64,000 nt of DNA from Dyella sp. GSA-30 (GCF_027924605.1 NZ_AP027042.1:4999524-5063523), one strand, 5' to 3'; counted from the stretch's first letter, positions 36,261 to 48,539 are shown. Made by a program: numbers and translations. The notes: generated by a model from the sequence alone, not told the origin.

Positions 36261-36275
36261 GCAAGTTGCGTGCCA
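36261..36275 (-). promoter_or_regulatory. Sigma-54 promoter before flgB
   Basis: TGGCACG-CAAC-TTGC on the minus strand is an exact -24/-12 match. Transcription would start near 36250, giving a leader of about 28 nt. Confidence 0.88.
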
Positions 36276-36444
36276 TGGCCTGGAAAGTGGCTTGGCAGCT
36301 GGGTTTGCACTGGATCAGAGAAGGCCTTCTCGTCTACTCAAGGGTTGAGGAGACGGAAATCTGACGCGCAAGAGGACAGGTAGGTTATCGGCAGGATTGG
36401 GGGGAGCTTTAGCGTCTCCAGATTTCCAACAATACCCTCCTACC

Positions 36445-36554
36445 TCGTCATTCCGGCGCACGCCGGAATCCACTCCTCAGCCTCTCGCGTATCAGGTGGA
36501 GTTTCTCAAGCGGAAGTGCTGAGGAATGGATTCCGGCCTGCGCCGGAATGACGA
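36445..36554. repeat. Inverted pair of CATTCCGG-type palindromic repeats
   Basis: CGTCATTCCGGCGCACGCCG at the left and CGCCGGAATGACG at the right, with CACTCCTCAG/CTGAGGAATG extending the inverted match. It separates the two divergent flagellar promoters. Confidence 0.85.
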
Positions 36555-36629
36555 CTAAGAGGGCATGAGACATGGCGTGGAGATAGCGGCTCTTCTCACT
36601 CCTCACTCCTTTCCACTCACTCCGCCCCC

Positions 36630-36645
36630 TGGCACACGCCTTGCA
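36630..36645 (+). promoter_or_regulatory. Sigma-54 promoter before the chemoreceptor-like gene and flgA
   Basis: TGGCACA-CGCC-TTGCA on the plus strand matches the -24/-12 consensus with correct spacing. Transcription would start near 36657, about 55 nt before the first gene. Confidence 0.8.
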
Positions 36646-36711
36646 TCCTCAAGCTCCGCCGTCTCCAGCCGATCTATGGGGAGACAACCCTCATCAGGAA
36701 TGCTTTCGTCC

Positions 36712-38022
36712 ATGAGTTTTATCCGCAGCAAGCAACTCGCCGCACTGGCTCAGGCAGCCGCCAAAGGCCATACCGCGCAGGTCGAGCGTCTGTCGCGCGA
36801 GTATCCGGCGATGGCGGACGCATTGGCTCCCTTGCTTGCGCTGGCCAGGCCGAGCGAACCGGCAGCGGTGGCGCTGCAGGCGGTAGAGCAACAGAGTCTG
36901 ATGCTCAACGCGGCGCAGGCGCTATTGCGCGAACACCAGGCGCTGGAAGAAGCCACCGGCGAGAGCCGGGCCGGCGTCGGACGTTTGACGGATGGGGGCG
37001 CCGGGATTTCGTCGGGGTTGCAGCAAACCGTCAATGGCATCGAGCAGGCCCGGGAAACCACCCGCCACGGTGCGGCGACGGTAAACGAAGTCGATGGGCA
37101 GCTGCGCCTGCTGCGCAGCGCGCTGTCGGCCATGAATCGCAACCAGGCCAAACTGGCCGAACAGGTCGCGCAGATCCGCAAGCTCACCGCGAGCGTGCAG
37201 GAGATTGCCCATCAGACCAACCTGGTCGCCCTGAATGCGGCGATCGAAGCCGCGCGCGCGGGCGAAGCCGGCAAGGGCTTTGCCGTGGTTGCCGACGAGG
37301 TGAAGCAGCTGGCCGAAAAAACCAGCCAGGCCACCGGCGAGATCGAAGCGGTAACCGGTTCCATCGGCGATTTCTCGCAACAGCTCGACGGCGACGTGCA
37401 GCAAGGCATGCGCCGCCTGGAGAACGCACAGGAACGCATCACCCACACCGCCAGCGCATTGCGCGAGGGCGCGGAGACCTTGCATGGCGCGATGACGCGC
37501 CTGCAAAACGTACAACAAAGCTCGGATTCGCAAAGCGCACGCATCGCCGGTTCGCAGGCCGCACTCGGTGTCTTGCAGAAACGTACGGTCGAAGCGCGTC
37601 GCCAGGCCGAGGCGCTGGACCGCGCCTGCGTGTTGTCGCACCGCTTGTGCCTGGGTTGGCTCGACCAGGATGCGGAGCATTCCCTGGCCGGCCTCAGTTT
37701 GAGCTTGCGCGAGTCGATCCAGGGCTTGCGACAGGCGATGGAGCTGGCCTTGCACGAACCGGCCGCACTCGACCGCCGCTGGTTCGACACCGCCGTACTC
37801 GATCATGTACTTGCACGCCTCGCCGACAAGCACGCCGCCCATCCGGCCGCCGAGCAGTTAATGGCCGCGGGCCAGCGCTTGAGCACCCATGCCGGCGCCT
37901 TCGTCAGCCTGATCAGCCAAGGCGATCTGCAACGCGCGGCCGATTACCCCAACCGAGTCGAAGCCGAACGCGAAACCATTCATCAGCAACTGGGCGTGCT
38001 GCTCGCGGATGCGGTTGCATGA
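36712..38022 (+). CDS. Soluble methyl-accepting chemotaxis-type protein
   Basis: The protein has 436 residues and no membrane helix. The receptor signalling hairpin is clear at about residues 155-210 ([20 protein letters not shown] then [20 protein letters not shown]). The N-terminal helix is short, and the C-terminal 150 residues hold scattered His residues. They faintly recall a degenerate CZB zinc-binding sensor ([27 protein letters not shown]), but key ligands are not evident. It sits between flgB and flgA where related bacteria often carry cheV. Its stop overlaps the flgA start. Start: ATG with AGGA about 12 nt upstream; an ATG four codons earlier is possible. Confidence 0.85.
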   Translation: MSFIRSKQLAALAQAAAKGHTAQVERLSREYPAMADALAPLLALARPSEPAAVALQAVEQQSLMLNAAQALLREHQALEEATGESRAGVGRLTDGGAGISSGLQQTVNGIEQARETTRHGAATVNEVDGQLRLLRSALSAMNRNQAKLAEQVAQIRKLTASVQEIAHQTNLVALNAAIEAARAGEAGKGFAVVADEVKQLAEKTSQATGEIEAVTGSIGDFSQQLDGDVQQGMRRLENAQERITHTASALREGAETLHGAMTRLQNVQQSSDSQSARIAGSQAALGVLQKRTVEARRQAEALDRACVLSHRLCLGWLDQDAEHSLAGLSLSLRESIQGLRQAMELALHEPAALDRRWFDTAVLDHVLARLADKHAAHPAAEQLMAAGQRLSTHAGAFVSLISQGDLQRAADYPNRVEAERETIHQQLGVLLADAVA

Positions 38023-38741
38023 GGTTTGTTCCGCGCAGCCCCTTGAGCTACGCCACAGCGTTCGCGCTGCTGGGCGCGGCCTGGGCGTGCGCCATGCCGG
38101 CGCAGGCCGCGCCCTCCTCGCCGGATCGTCTGCGTCAGGCCGCCGAGGATGCGTTGCGTCAGCACTACGCCGCATCGGGCAGCCGCGCGGAGGTGCAGGC
38201 AGACAAGCTTGACTCGCGCCTGCAGTTGGCCGAGTGCACCGCACCACTGAAAACAGCCATATCCAACGAGGCCCGCCCTTCCGCACGCATGGCCGTGGAA
38301 GTCAGTTGCCCCATGGCGGGCGGCTGGAAGATCCGCGTGCCGGTACGCCTGCAGCTTTATCGCCAGGTACTGGTGACCACGCGCCCCCTGCAACGCGGCG
38401 ACGGCATCACCGCGGCCGACGTGCATGGCGAGGAACGCGATATCACACGGCTGGGCTATGGCTATATCGATTCGCTCGACCAGGTGGCCGGACGCTCGCT
38501 GGCCCGGCCGCTCATGGCCGGCAGTGTGCTCACGCCCAGCGCCATGGGCAGCCGCCAGACCGTAAAGGCCGGCGACCATGTTCAGATGATTGCCCGTATC
38601 AGCGGCATCGAGGTACGCGCCACCGGCGTAGCCCTCGGCAGCGGCGACACCGGCGCACGCCTGCGCGTGCGCAACGACAGCTCCGGGAAGCCGATCGACG
38701 CTATCGTGCGTGGGGCTGGGCTGGTGGAGGCGCTTCCGTGA
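38019..38741 (+). CDS. flgA: P-ring assembly chaperone FlgA
   Basis: FlgA is a periplasmic chaperone for P-ring FlgI. It has 240 residues with a signal peptide (about 1-30, ending MPAQAA) and a C-terminal SAF-type domain ([53 protein letters not shown]). The ATG overlaps the preceding stop (ATGA); a longer frame upstream is a shadow. Confidence 0.95.
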   Translation: MRFVPRSPLSYATAFALLGAAWACAMPAQAAPSSPDRLRQAAEDALRQHYAASGSRAEVQADKLDSRLQLAECTAPLKTAISNEARPSARMAVEVSCPMAGGWKIRVPVRLQLYRQVLVTTRPLQRGDGITAADVHGEERDITRLGYGYIDSLDQVAGRSLARPLMAGSVLTPSAMGSRQTVKAGDHVQMIARISGIEVRATGVALGSGDTGARLRVRNDSSGKPIDAIVRGAGLVEALP

Positions 38742-38783
38742 CCCAGTATGCATTAACCTGCCCGACCGGCGGCACGAGGAGCC

Positions 38784-38810
38784 TAAAGTTTCCCGTCAGC
38801 CAGCCGATAG
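38784..38810 (+). promoter_or_regulatory. Sigma-28 promoter of flgM
   Basis: TAAAGTTT-N11-GCCGATAG: perfect -35, exact spacing and seven of eight -10 bases. It lets flgM and flgN be made late, with FlgM feeding back on sigma-28. Confidence 0.9.
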
Positions 38811-38862
38811 CTTCCATAGGCAAGACCCGAAACCCATCGAGTCAGGGACTACGAGACCAGCC

Positions 38863-39168
38863 ATGAACACCACCATCACCTCCAACGGACTGCCGGTTCT
38901 GCCGCAGACCCAAAGTGGTCAGAGCGGCGGCAGCACTCAGGACGCCACGGCGGCCAGCGCCAAGCCGGTGACCGGGCCGGCCAACGACAGCGTCAAGCTG
39001 ACCGACTCGGCGCGCGCGCTGACCCAGGCGGCGCAAGGCGGCAGCGAAGTCGACCAGCAGAAGGTCGACAAGATCCGCCAGTCGATCGCCGACGGCAGCT
39101 ACAAGCCCAATCCGGCCAATATTGCCGACAAGCTGATTTCGCTCAATACCCAGCTCGGCGGCAAGTAA
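38863..39168 (+). CDS. flgM: Anti-sigma-28 factor FlgM
   Basis: FlgM binds sigma-28 (FliA) until it is exported through the finished hook. It has 101 residues: an unstructured N-terminal half rich in Gly, Thr and Gln, then the conserved sigma-binding part VKLTDSARAL and VDKIRQSIADGSYKPNPANI. It lies right after its sigma-28 promoter; the ATG used is the only one that gives the standard FlgM length. Confidence 0.95.
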   Translation: MNTTITSNGLPVLPQTQSGQSGGSTQDATAASAKPVTGPANDSVKLTDSARALTQAAQGGSEVDQQKVDKIRQSIADGSYKPNPANIADKLISLNTQLGGK

Positions 39169-39172
39169 GCGC

Positions 39173-39619
39173 ATGGGCTCACGGCTGCTCGCGGAAATGA
39201 ACGACGCGCTGTCGGCCGTGCTGGCCGATATGCAGGGCGCCGTCGCCGACCTGGACCAGGTGCTGAGCGACGAGCGCGCCGCACTGGACCGGGCCGACGC
39301 CGATGCGCTCAATCGCGCCGGCGAACGCAAGCAGAGCCTGATGCACCAACTGGAACAGCTCGATGGCGAACGCCTGCAGCTGACCCAGAACATCGATTCG
39401 CACAACGAAAACCATCAGCAGACCTGGTCAGGCATTCTCAAGACGCTGGCGGCATGCCAGCAGGCCAACCAGCGCAACGGCGATATCGTCGAACAACGGC
39501 TTCAACACGTCAGGCGCGCCTTGTCCGTCCTTACCGGCGGCAAAGACGAAGTCAACGTATACAACCCGGCAGGCAAGGTGCGCGGCGGCTTTCGATCGCT
39601 ACCGCTTGCGCAAGCCTGA
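39173..39619 (+). CDS. flgN: FlgK/FlgL export chaperone FlgN
   Basis: FlgN keeps FlgK and FlgL soluble for export. It has 148 residues, mostly coiled coil (DLDQVLSDERAALDRADADA, RKQSLMHQLEQLDGERLQL), ending with the family-like LTGGKDEVNVYNPAGKV. It starts four bases after flgM, so the two are co-translated. Confidence 0.92.
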   Translation: MGSRLLAEMNDALSAVLADMQGAVADLDQVLSDERAALDRADADALNRAGERKQSLMHQLEQLDGERLQLTQNIDSHNENHQQTWSGILKTLAACQQANQRNGDIVEQRLQHVRRALSVLTGGKDEVNVYNPAGKVRGGFRSLPLAQA

Positions 39620-39733
39620 TCGCGGTTCAAAACGAGCACATCCAGGGGACCGTCGCTTTCCATAGCGGCGACGGTGGAATGATTCGCAGGGGACCGTTCG
39701 CCAGAGCGCCTGTGCAGACATTGATGAGTCTTC

Positions 39734-41008
39734 ATGAGTGATACCACCGTTGCCAGCACCGTGCCTGAAGCCTATCTAGCCGCCACCTTTAACGAAGTCC
39801 CGCTCCCGGTCGTCCGCGTGCCGATGCTGGACCGCGAACATCAGCTGGTCGCCTACGAGTTGTTGATCCAGGGCGACGGCGATGACGAATCGAACCTGAT
39901 GCGTCGCGTTCTATCGACCATCATCGACGGCTCGGTCACACGCCTGGCGCGCGATAACCGCGTCTTCGTGCGGCTGTCGCACGAGCTGGTGATGGAGCAG
40001 TCGGAGCTGGTGTTGCGCTACCCGCGCATCGGCCTGGTGATCGACTCGGCCTGGGCCGAGGATGAAGCGATGATGGGACGCCTGCAGATGCTGTCGCAGC
40101 GCGGCTGCGCGCTGATGCTGGACCTGGGCGCAGATCCGATCCCTCAGGTCGGCGGCGACCGCTCGGCCAATATCCTGCTCAGCTTCGTGCGCTTCGTGCG
40201 CCTGGATGCCAAGCAGCTCGATCCGGCCACGCTGCGCGACCATTGCGAACAACTGCATGCACGCGGCCTGCAGGTCATCGCCGGCCATGTCGAAGATCAT
40301 GAAACCTGCCAGCGTTGCATGGAGCTGCCATTCGCGGCGATCCAGGGCGGTTACCTGCTGCTGCCGGAAAAGGTGGATGTGCCGGTACTCACCGCCAATC
40401 GCCTGAGCGTGCTGCGCCTGTTGCGCGCGCTGGAGGAAGAATCGGCGGGCCCGGTCGAGCTGGGCCAGGTCATTCGTAACGACGCGATCCTGAGCTACAA
40501 GCTGCTCGGCTGCGTCAACTCGGCGTACTTCGCGCTGCCCAAGCAGTTGAAGTCGGTCGAGCAGGCGGCGATCTTTTTCGGTCTCAACCGCATGCGTAAC
40601 TGGATCAGCACGATGGCGCTGAGCGGCATGAACGATCGCCCACCCGAATTGCTGCGTGCCGCACTGATTCGTGCACACATGTGCGAACAGCTGGCGCAGG
40701 GCATGCCGCGCGCCGAACGCGAAATGGCATTTACCGCCGGCCTGTTCTCGCTGCTGGATACGCTGATGTGCGCGCCGCTGGATTTCCTGCTCGAGCATCT
40801 GCCGTTGGCACCGGATATCCGCAACGCGCTGGTCGGCCGTCGCGGCCCGTTCGCTCCACTGCTCGACCAGGTCGTGCAATGGGAAGCCGGCGACATGCGC
40901 AACAACGGCACGCAACCGCAACAGATCCGCCGCATGGCCGGCATCTATCTGGAAGCGACGCGATGGGCCGACCATGTGTATTCGTTTGCGGAACAGCGGC
41001 CGAATTGA
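39734..41008 (+). CDS. EAL-like/HDOD signalling protein (YuxH type)
   Basis: The protein has 424 residues. The N-terminal part (about 20-215) has the fold pattern of an EAL domain, but the catalytic motif reads AYELLIQ instead of E-x-L with its metal-binding partners, so phosphodiesterase activity is unlikely. The C-terminal part (about 215-415) is an HDOD domain (LGQVIRNDAILSYKLLGCVN, then SVEQAAIFFGLNRMRNWIST). It is the last gene before a strong terminator, 114 nt after flgN. It may relay c-di-GMP or stress signals to motility. Confidence 0.85.
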   Translation: MSDTTVASTVPEAYLAATFNEVPLPVVRVPMLDREHQLVAYELLIQGDGDDESNLMRRVLSTIIDGSVTRLARDNRVFVRLSHELVMEQSELVLRYPRIGLVIDSAWAEDEAMMGRLQMLSQRGCALMLDLGADPIPQVGGDRSANILLSFVRFVRLDAKQLDPATLRDHCEQLHARGLQVIAGHVEDHETCQRCMELPFAAIQGGYLLLPEKVDVPVLTANRLSVLRLLRALEEESAGPVELGQVIRNDAILSYKLLGCVNSAYFALPKQLKSVEQAAIFFGLNRMRNWISTMALSGMNDRPPELLRAALIRAHMCEQLAQGMPRAEREMAFTAGLFSLLDTLMCAPLDFLLEHLPLAPDIRNALVGRRGPFAPLLDQVVQWEAGDMRNNGTQPQQIRRMAGIYLEATRWADHVYSFAEQRPN

Positions 41009-41023
41009 GTTGATTGAATTGGA

Positions 41024-41064
41024 TGCAATAAAAAAGCGGAGCCTGGCTCCGCTTTTTTATTGCC
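41024..41064. terminator. Strong bidirectional Rho-independent terminator
   Basis: GCGGAGCC/GGCTCCGC stem flanked by an A-run on the left and T-run on the right (AATAAAAAA and TTTTTTATT). It closes the flgA-M-N region and can also stop transcription arriving from the minus-strand genes on the right. Confidence 0.93.
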
Positions 41065-41090
41065 AGCTTGAGACTCACTCTCTCTAAACT

Positions 41091-41222
41091 CGTCATTTCG
41101 GCGCAGGCCGGAACCCAGTGACGAAACACTCAGCTTTTCGCGATAGGTGAAAGGCTTTTTGTAGGCTATGGCAAAAATCGAATCCTGGGCCCACTGGGTT
41201 CCGGCCTACGCCGGAATGACGA
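41091..41222. repeat. Inverted pair of CATTCCGG-type palindromic repeats
   Basis: CGTCATTTCGGCGCAGGCCG at the left and CCTACGCCGGAATGACG at the right, each joined to CCCAGTG or its inverse. Confidence 0.85.
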
Positions 41223-41254
41223 TCACGGGAGAGCAACCGCAATACGTGTAGCGC

Positions 41255-42295
41255 TTAAAGCGCGCGTCGAACCCGCAATCTCCAGGCGATGATCCCAAGT
41301 CCAACCAGCGCCGCCAGCAACCACCCGGCCGCCAACATCATCTCGTCGCCGATCCAGCAGATACCGGCCACGGCCGCGACTACCGCCACGCCAATACCCA
41401 ATGCCAACAGTGGCTCACGCCGTGGTGCCTGCAATAGCAAGAACGCAGCAAACACACCGAGCAGCACCGAAACAATCCGCCGCACCCACAACAACGAGGG
41501 CGCTGGGGGCACATCAGGCAGGACATCGTCGAGTCGGCGGTCGCCGATCTGCACATCGAAGCCCTTGCCATCGGACGCATCCGCCGCCGGCACCAGCCGA
41601 TCGCCACTGACACGAGCGAAAACCGTCACCGTCTGTACCGGTATGGCCTCCCAGCTGACCCGAATATCGCCGAGCCGCGGATCGCCGGGCCTCGCGCTCG
41701 TGACCAGATGGTTGTCGTTCAACGTAAACGTCGCCGCCATATTGGACGGCAAGTTCTTTATATCCGGAGTGACCGGCTCACCGCCGGGCAAGGCATGCAC
41801 CAGAGCGGGCCCCAGCGCCAGGCCATTCATGCGCACCAGCCCCGCATCGAACTGCTTGCCTTCGATCGGGAAGGCGCCGGGATTCTCGTGCCCCCTGGGC
41901 TGCGCGAACCGGCTCGAATCCAGCGGGCGATCGACCCAGTCCACTTCGTAGTGCACCTGGTCGCCAATGCGCACTTCGCGCCATTGGTACATCTCCACAT
42001 GGCGCACCAGCACCGGCGTTTTCGCATGCTGGTTGAAATCCGGGTCGTACGGCGACTCGATCACCTGCGGCTCGCCGGCAACGCGCACCATGTGGCCGTA
42101 CTGACCCGGCTGCACGCGCTCCTCGCTGCCGAGATCCAGAATCTGGCCACCATGGCGTTCCGACGCCGCCATGTGGACGGCCAGACTCTTTTCCGTCGTC
42201 GCGGCCAGACCGATGCCGGCGAGCAGAAGCAACGCGCCAAGCGCGCGCTGAATCCAGATCGATACGCTCAGATCCTCGCCCCGGCCGAACCTCAT
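41255..42295 (-). CDS. TMEM43/LUMA family membrane protein
   Basis: The protein has 346 residues, with an N-terminal membrane helix (about 13-31) and three hydrophobic segments near the C-terminus (about 268-340). The middle is soluble, with [26 protein letters not shown] and [14 protein letters not shown], which match the bacterial members of the TMEM43 family. The role in bacteria is unknown. It overlaps the MBL hydrolase by four bases, so the two are probably co-expressed. Confidence 0.75.
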   Translation of the reverse strand: MRFGRGEDLSVSIWIQRALGALLLLAGIGLAATTEKSLAVHMAASERHGGQILDLGSEERVQPGQYGHMVRVAGEPQVIESPYDPDFNQHAKTPVLVRHVEMYQWREVRIGDQVHYEVDWVDRPLDSSRFAQPRGHENPGAFPIEGKQFDAGLVRMNGLALGPALVHALPGGEPVTPDIKNLPSNMAATFTLNDNHLVTSARPGDPRLGDIRVSWEAIPVQTVTVFARVSGDRLVPAADASDGKGFDVQIGDRRLDDVLPDVPPAPSLLWVRRIVSVLLGVFAAFLLLQAPRREPLLALGIGVAVVAAVAGICWIGDEMMLAAGWLLAALVGLGIIAWRLRVRRAL

Positions 42296-43146
42296 GCGAT
42301 AACTACCCCTTTGAGTTCACGTTGTTCGTCGGCGGTGCCGTAGCGGCCACGCTCGTCCCGGGTCACGCGCGCCATGGCGCAGTCGTGATCGTGCGTGAAG
42401 AAAAGCTGCACCCCGCGCTCGAGCTTGTCGTCGAGAAACCCCCGCTTCTCGTCGATCAATTTCTCAGGCCACCGATCGTAGCCCATGGTAATGGGCAGGT
42501 GCACCCAGAAGCGACCGGGGATAAGGTCGGCGCAGAACACCACCTTGCCGACCTCGGCCAGCATCAGACCGGGCGTATGGCCATCCGAATAGCTCAGGCG
42601 CACGGCTTCGCCCAGAACCTTGGAATAGTCGCCTTCGACCAGTTCAAGCCGGCCGCTGCTTTCGAGCAGATCGCACAGCTCGGGAATGAACGATGCACGA
42701 TCGCGCGGATGCGGATGCCGCGCGCGCTGCCAATGCTCGGCGCCGACGACAAAAGTCGCCTTGGGAAACAACAGGCTCGGCGCCTGCCCTTCCTGCCAGG
42801 GCGCAAGCAAGCCGCCGGCATGATCGAAATGCAGATGCGACAGCACCACGACATCGATGTCTTCGTGGGTGAGGCCCGCCTCGGCCAGCGAATCGAGCAA
42901 CACGTGTTTTTCTTCGACGACGCCATAACGTTCGCGCAAGGCGGGCTCGAAGAAAGCGCCGATACCGGTTTCGAAAAGTACATTGCGACCGTCGAGGTCT
43001 TTTACCAACAGGCAGCGGCAGGCCAACGGAATGCGATTTTGTTCGTCGGTAGCGATCCAGCGCGACCACAATGCCTTCGGCGCATTGCCGAACATCGCGC
43101 CGCCGTCGAGGCGCTGCGAGTTACCGATGAGTGACCATAGCTGCAT
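42292..43146 (-). CDS. Metallo-beta-lactamase fold hydrolase
   Basis: The protein has 284 residues. The metal-binding motif is SHLHFDH (His104, His106, Asp108, His109), and further ligands are likely His in [11 protein letters not shown] and DGHTPG, plus FTHDHD near the C-terminus. This suits a lactonase- or glyoxalase-like hydrolase; the substrate cannot be read. The closest family style is the quorum-quenching-type MBL group, but that is only a guess. It ends in the TMEM43-like gene start. Confidence 0.85.
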   Translation of the reverse strand: MQLWSLIGNSQRLDGGAMFGNAPKALWSRWIATDEQNRIPLACRCLLVKDLDGRNVLFETGIGAFFEPALRERYGVVEEKHVLLDSLAEAGLTHEDIDVVVLSHLHFDHAGGLLAPWQEGQAPSLLFPKATFVVGAEHWQRARHPHPRDRASFIPELCDLLESSGRLELVEGDYSKVLGEAVRLSYSDGHTPGLMLAEVGKVVFCADLIPGRFWVHLPITMGYDRWPEKLIDEKRGFLDDKLERGVQLFFTHDHDCAMARVTRDERGRYGTADEQRELKGVVIA

Positions 43147-43168
43147 ATAAATCCCCAGTCTGGCTAGC

Positions 43169-43239
43169 TTGTAGGAGCGGCTTCAACCGCGACACGCGGT
43201 TACGTCACGGCTTGTCGCGACTGAAGTCGCTCCTACAAA
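43169..43239. repeat. Inverted pair of GTAGGAGCG-type REP elements
   Basis: TTGTAGGAGCGGCTTCAACC at the left and GAAGTCGCTCCTACAA at the right, spaced by about 30 nt, in the gap between ggt and the MBL gene. Confidence 0.88.
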
Positions 43240-43250
43240 ACTTCCGAGCG

Positions 43251-45391
<2,141 letters not shown>

Positions 45392-45898
45392 TTACATCGC
45401 GACGAAACGCACCTGCGCGCCGGTCGGCTGCAGCGTTTCGGTGACGCGCTGCTGGTCAGCCTGGTCGCCGATGAACAGGATGATCACATCCTTGAACGAA
45501 CCCGGCTTGGCGTCCTTGAACGCGGCCTGGATCAGGTCGGCGGTCTTGGCGGACTCCGGACCGGCAAACACCAGCATATTGCCCGGCAGCACGCCACGGG
45601 CGATCACGTCCTGCACGTTCTGCAGCTGACGGTCGCGCGACGCCTTGGCGTCATCGGTGTCGCCGGCATTGACCAGGTACGGGTACGGACGGTCGGCCGT
45701 CATACCCTGCATGTTCTGGGTGACGATCTGGCCGAGGTAGGCATTCCACGCCTTGGAGTCGTTCGGATCGGTCGGCTTGGCAACCTTCTGCACCTGTTGC
45801 TGCTGCGAAGCCTGTTGATCGTCATCCGACTTGCTGCAACCGGACAGGACCACGGCACCGGTGAGCGCGAGGAGGGCAACGAGAGCGAACTTACGCAT
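45392..45898 (-). CDS. Putative lipoprotein of unknown function
   Basis: The protein has 168 residues with a lipoprotein signal ending VVLSGC (Cys about 21), a Gln/Asp-rich linker and a soluble domain (SKAWNAYLGQIVTQNMQGMT, FAGPESAKTADLIQAAFKDA). I do not recognise the domain. It lies 35 nt after coaD, with an AGGTGAT ribosome site; an upstream in-frame extension has no support. It is probably attached to the periplasmic side of a membrane. Confidence 0.8.
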   Translation of the reverse strand: MRKFALVALLALTGAVVLSGCSKSDDDQQASQQQQVQKVAKPTDPNDSKAWNAYLGQIVTQNMQGMTADRPYPYLVNAGDTDDAKASRDRQLQNVQDVIARGVLPGNMLVFAGPESAKTADLIQAAFKDAKPGSFKDVIILFIGDQADQQRVTETLQPTGAQVRFVAM

Positions 45899-45933
45899 GA
45901 TGATCACCTTGAATGTTTTTGCGTTGAATGGAA

Positions 45934-46494
<561 letters not shown>

Positions 46495-46586
46495 TTAGCC
46501 CAAGGCGCGGCCAATATCTCGGGTTTTGCCGTACTGGTGCGGATGCTGGGGTGCGGGCTATCGAGCCTCCGACAAACTTCCCTACT

Positions 46587-46713
46587 CGTCATCCCGGCGC
46601 AGGCCGGGACCCAGTGGCTTCGGTTCTTGGTTTTCGCCGCAGGGCGAATGCTTGACGACTCTCGCGACAAACGACTTCAAAGCCACTGGGTCCCGGCCTG
46701 CGCCGGGATGACG
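46587..46713. repeat. Inverted pair of CATTCCGG-type palindromic repeats
   Basis: CGTCATCCCGGCGCAGGCCG at the left and CCTGCGCCGGGATGACG at the right, between rsmD and coaD. Confidence 0.85.
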
Positions 46714-46728
46714 GATAGGAAGGGGTTT

Positions 46729-47292
46729 CTAGGACTCCACTCGCCGATAAAGCGCATAACGCACCTCACCGGCTGCACCTTCCCTATGAAGCGCCCAGCC
46801 AGCAGGCAAAGCCGGGGCTCCATCACGTGGCGACTCCACATAAACCCAGGCCCGCGGCGCCAGCCAGCCACCCTGCTCCAACCGTTCGGCCAAGCCGCCC
46901 CACAAGTCCAGGGCAAACGGCGGATCGAGAAACACCAGATCGAACGCCTGCACCGCGCCCTGCAGATAAATTGCCGCATCCAGCGTACTGACCTCACCAC
47001 CGGGCATCTTCAACCGCAGCAGATTCCCGCGCAGCGCCTGCGCCACCCGCGCATCACGCTCGACAAAGCGCACGCTGGCCGCCCCGCGCGACAAGGCCTC
47101 GATCCCAAGCGCCCCCGTACCGGCGCACAGGTCCAGGCAGCGCGCCCCCGAGATCACCGGCATCAACCAGTTGAAAAGGGTTTCGCGCACGCGCTCGGGC
47201 GTGGGCCTGAGCCCGGGCAGGTCGGGTACTTCCAGGCGCGAGTTGCGCCATTGGCCGCCGATCACGCGGATACGACCGGGGGTAGCGCTCAT
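46729..47292 (-). CDS. rsmD: 16S rRNA guanine-966 N2-methyltransferase
   Basis: RsmD methylates G966 of 16S rRNA. It has 187 residues. RIIGG-like start (IRVIGGQWRNSRLEVPD), PTPERVRETLFNWL, the SAM-binding DLCAGTGALGIEALSRGA and the catalytic DPPF (residues 123-126) are all present. It is transcribed divergently from ftsY, a common pairing. Confidence 0.96.
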   Translation of the reverse strand: MSATPGRIRVIGGQWRNSRLEVPDLPGLRPTPERVRETLFNWLMPVISGARCLDLCAGTGALGIEALSRGAASVRFVERDARVAQALRGNLLRLKMPGGEVSTLDAAIYLQGAVQAFDLVFLDPPFALDLWGGLAERLEQGGWLAPRAWVYVESPRDGAPALPAGWALHREGAAGEVRYALYRRVES

Positions 47293-47381
47293 GCGCGGCC
47301 TCCGCCAGAGGGGCCGCGCTCAGCGGTGGGTATGAATGAGGGTGGTAGCATTCCCTCTATTGTCTTTGAATCCCCGCCCCG

Positions 47382-48524
47382 ATGCTCAAGTTCTGGAAGA
47401 AGAAGCCCACCGACACGGCCGAAGAACAGCGCCAGGACGCCCCGGCGACCGCCGCGGATGCCGCCGCGCAGGACCTGTCCCCCACGTTGGGCGAAGCCCT
47501 GGCCGAAGCCGCACCACCGGAGGCCGCGCCGGCCGCCGACGAGGCCGTCGAATACCTTCCCGAGCAGGCCACGCCCGCACCGGTTGCCGCCGAAGCGGCA
47601 GCGGCAGGTAAGCGCTCCTGGCGTGAGCGGCTTTCCGGCAGCGGCTTTGCCCGCGGCCTCAGCACGCTGTTCAGCCGCAACCCCAAGCTGGACGACGACC
47701 TGCTCGACCAGCTCGAAACCACCCTGATTACCGGCGACGTCGGCGTCGAGGCCAGCACACAGCTGGTCGAGTCGCTGCGCAAGCGCATGCACAAGCGCGA
47801 GTTCGCCGACGCCAACGCCCTGCTCGCCGCGCTGCGCAAGGCGCTGGTCGATCAATTGACGCCGGTACAGCAACCGCTCGATGTCAGCGGTCGCAAGCCG
47901 TTCCTGATTCTTACCGTCGGCATCAACGGCGTCGGCAAGACCACCACCATCGGCAAGCTTGCACGCCGCTTCCGCGACGAGCGCCGTAACGTGATGCTGG
48001 CCGCTGGAGACACGTTCCGCGCCGCCGCGGTCGAGCAGCTCAAGACCTGGGGCGCGCGCAACGACGTGCCGGTGATCTCGCAGGGCCAGGACGCCGATTC
48101 GGCCAGCGTGATCTTCGACGCGCTGCAAGCCGCGCGCTCGCGCGATGTCGACGTGCTCATCGCCGACACCGCCGGCCGCCTGCACACCCAGGGCGGCCTG
48201 ATGGACGAGCTGGGCAAGATCGCCCGCGTGCTGAAAAAAATCGACGCCGAAGCGCCGCATGAAGTACTGATGGTGATCGACGGCACTACCGGCCAGAACG
48301 CAGTGAGCCAGGTTCGTCAGTTCCGCCAGATCGTCGGCGTGACCGGCCTGGTGGTGACCAAGCTCGACGGCACCGCCAAGGGCGGCGTGGTGTTTGCCCT
48401 GGCGCGCGAATTCGGCCTGCCGATTCGCTTCATCGGCCTTGGCGAAACCGCAACCGACCTGCGTGTGTTCGATGCCCAGGCGTTTGTCGACGGTCTACTA
48501 CCGGCAGCGTTGGGCCATGCGTAA
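47382..48524 (+). CDS. ftsY: Signal recognition particle receptor FtsY
   Basis: FtsY docks ribosome-SRP complexes at the inner membrane. It has 380 residues: an acidic Ala-rich N-terminal region (about 10-75), the four-helix N domain, then the GTPase domain with P-loop GINGVGKTTT (from about 180), ADTAGRLHTQ, and TKLDGTAKGG. Divergent from rsmD. Confidence 0.97.
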   Translation: MLKFWKKKPTDTAEEQRQDAPATAADAAAQDLSPTLGEALAEAAPPEAAPAADEAVEYLPEQATPAPVAAEAAAAGKRSWRERLSGSGFARGLSTLFSRNPKLDDDLLDQLETTLITGDVGVEASTQLVESLRKRMHKREFADANALLAALRKALVDQLTPVQQPLDVSGRKPFLILTVGINGVGKTTTIGKLARRFRDERRNVMLAAGDTFRAAAVEQLKTWGARNDVPVISQGQDADSASVIFDALQAARSRDVDVLIADTAGRLHTQGGLMDELGKIARVLKKIDAEAPHEVLMVIDGTTGQNAVSQVRQFRQIVGVTGLVVTKLDGTAKGGVVFALAREFGLPIRFIGLGETATDLRVFDAQAFVDGLLPAALGHA

Positions 48525-48539
48525 GCACCGTTCGCCGCG

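Larger units (their letters stand above)
36223..36711. other. Divergent control region between flgB and the chemoreceptor-like gene
   Basis: It holds two divergent sigma-54 promoters (36261-36275 minus and 36630-36645 plus) and, between them, an inverted pair of CATTCCGG-type repeats. No gene is supported. Confidence 0.75.

Noticed and set aside
36712..38022. Naming the gene between flgB and flgA cheV
   Set aside because: It has a receptor signalling hairpin and no CheW or receiver domain, so it is not CheV.
39649..39675. Terminator between flgN and the EAL-like/HDOD gene
   Set aside because: ACCGTCGC/GCGACGGT can pair, but there is no T-run, so it was not called a terminator.
47289..48260. 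323-codon open frame antisense to ftsY
   Set aside because: Opposite a textbook ftsY with all GTPase motifs; it is a codon-bias shadow.
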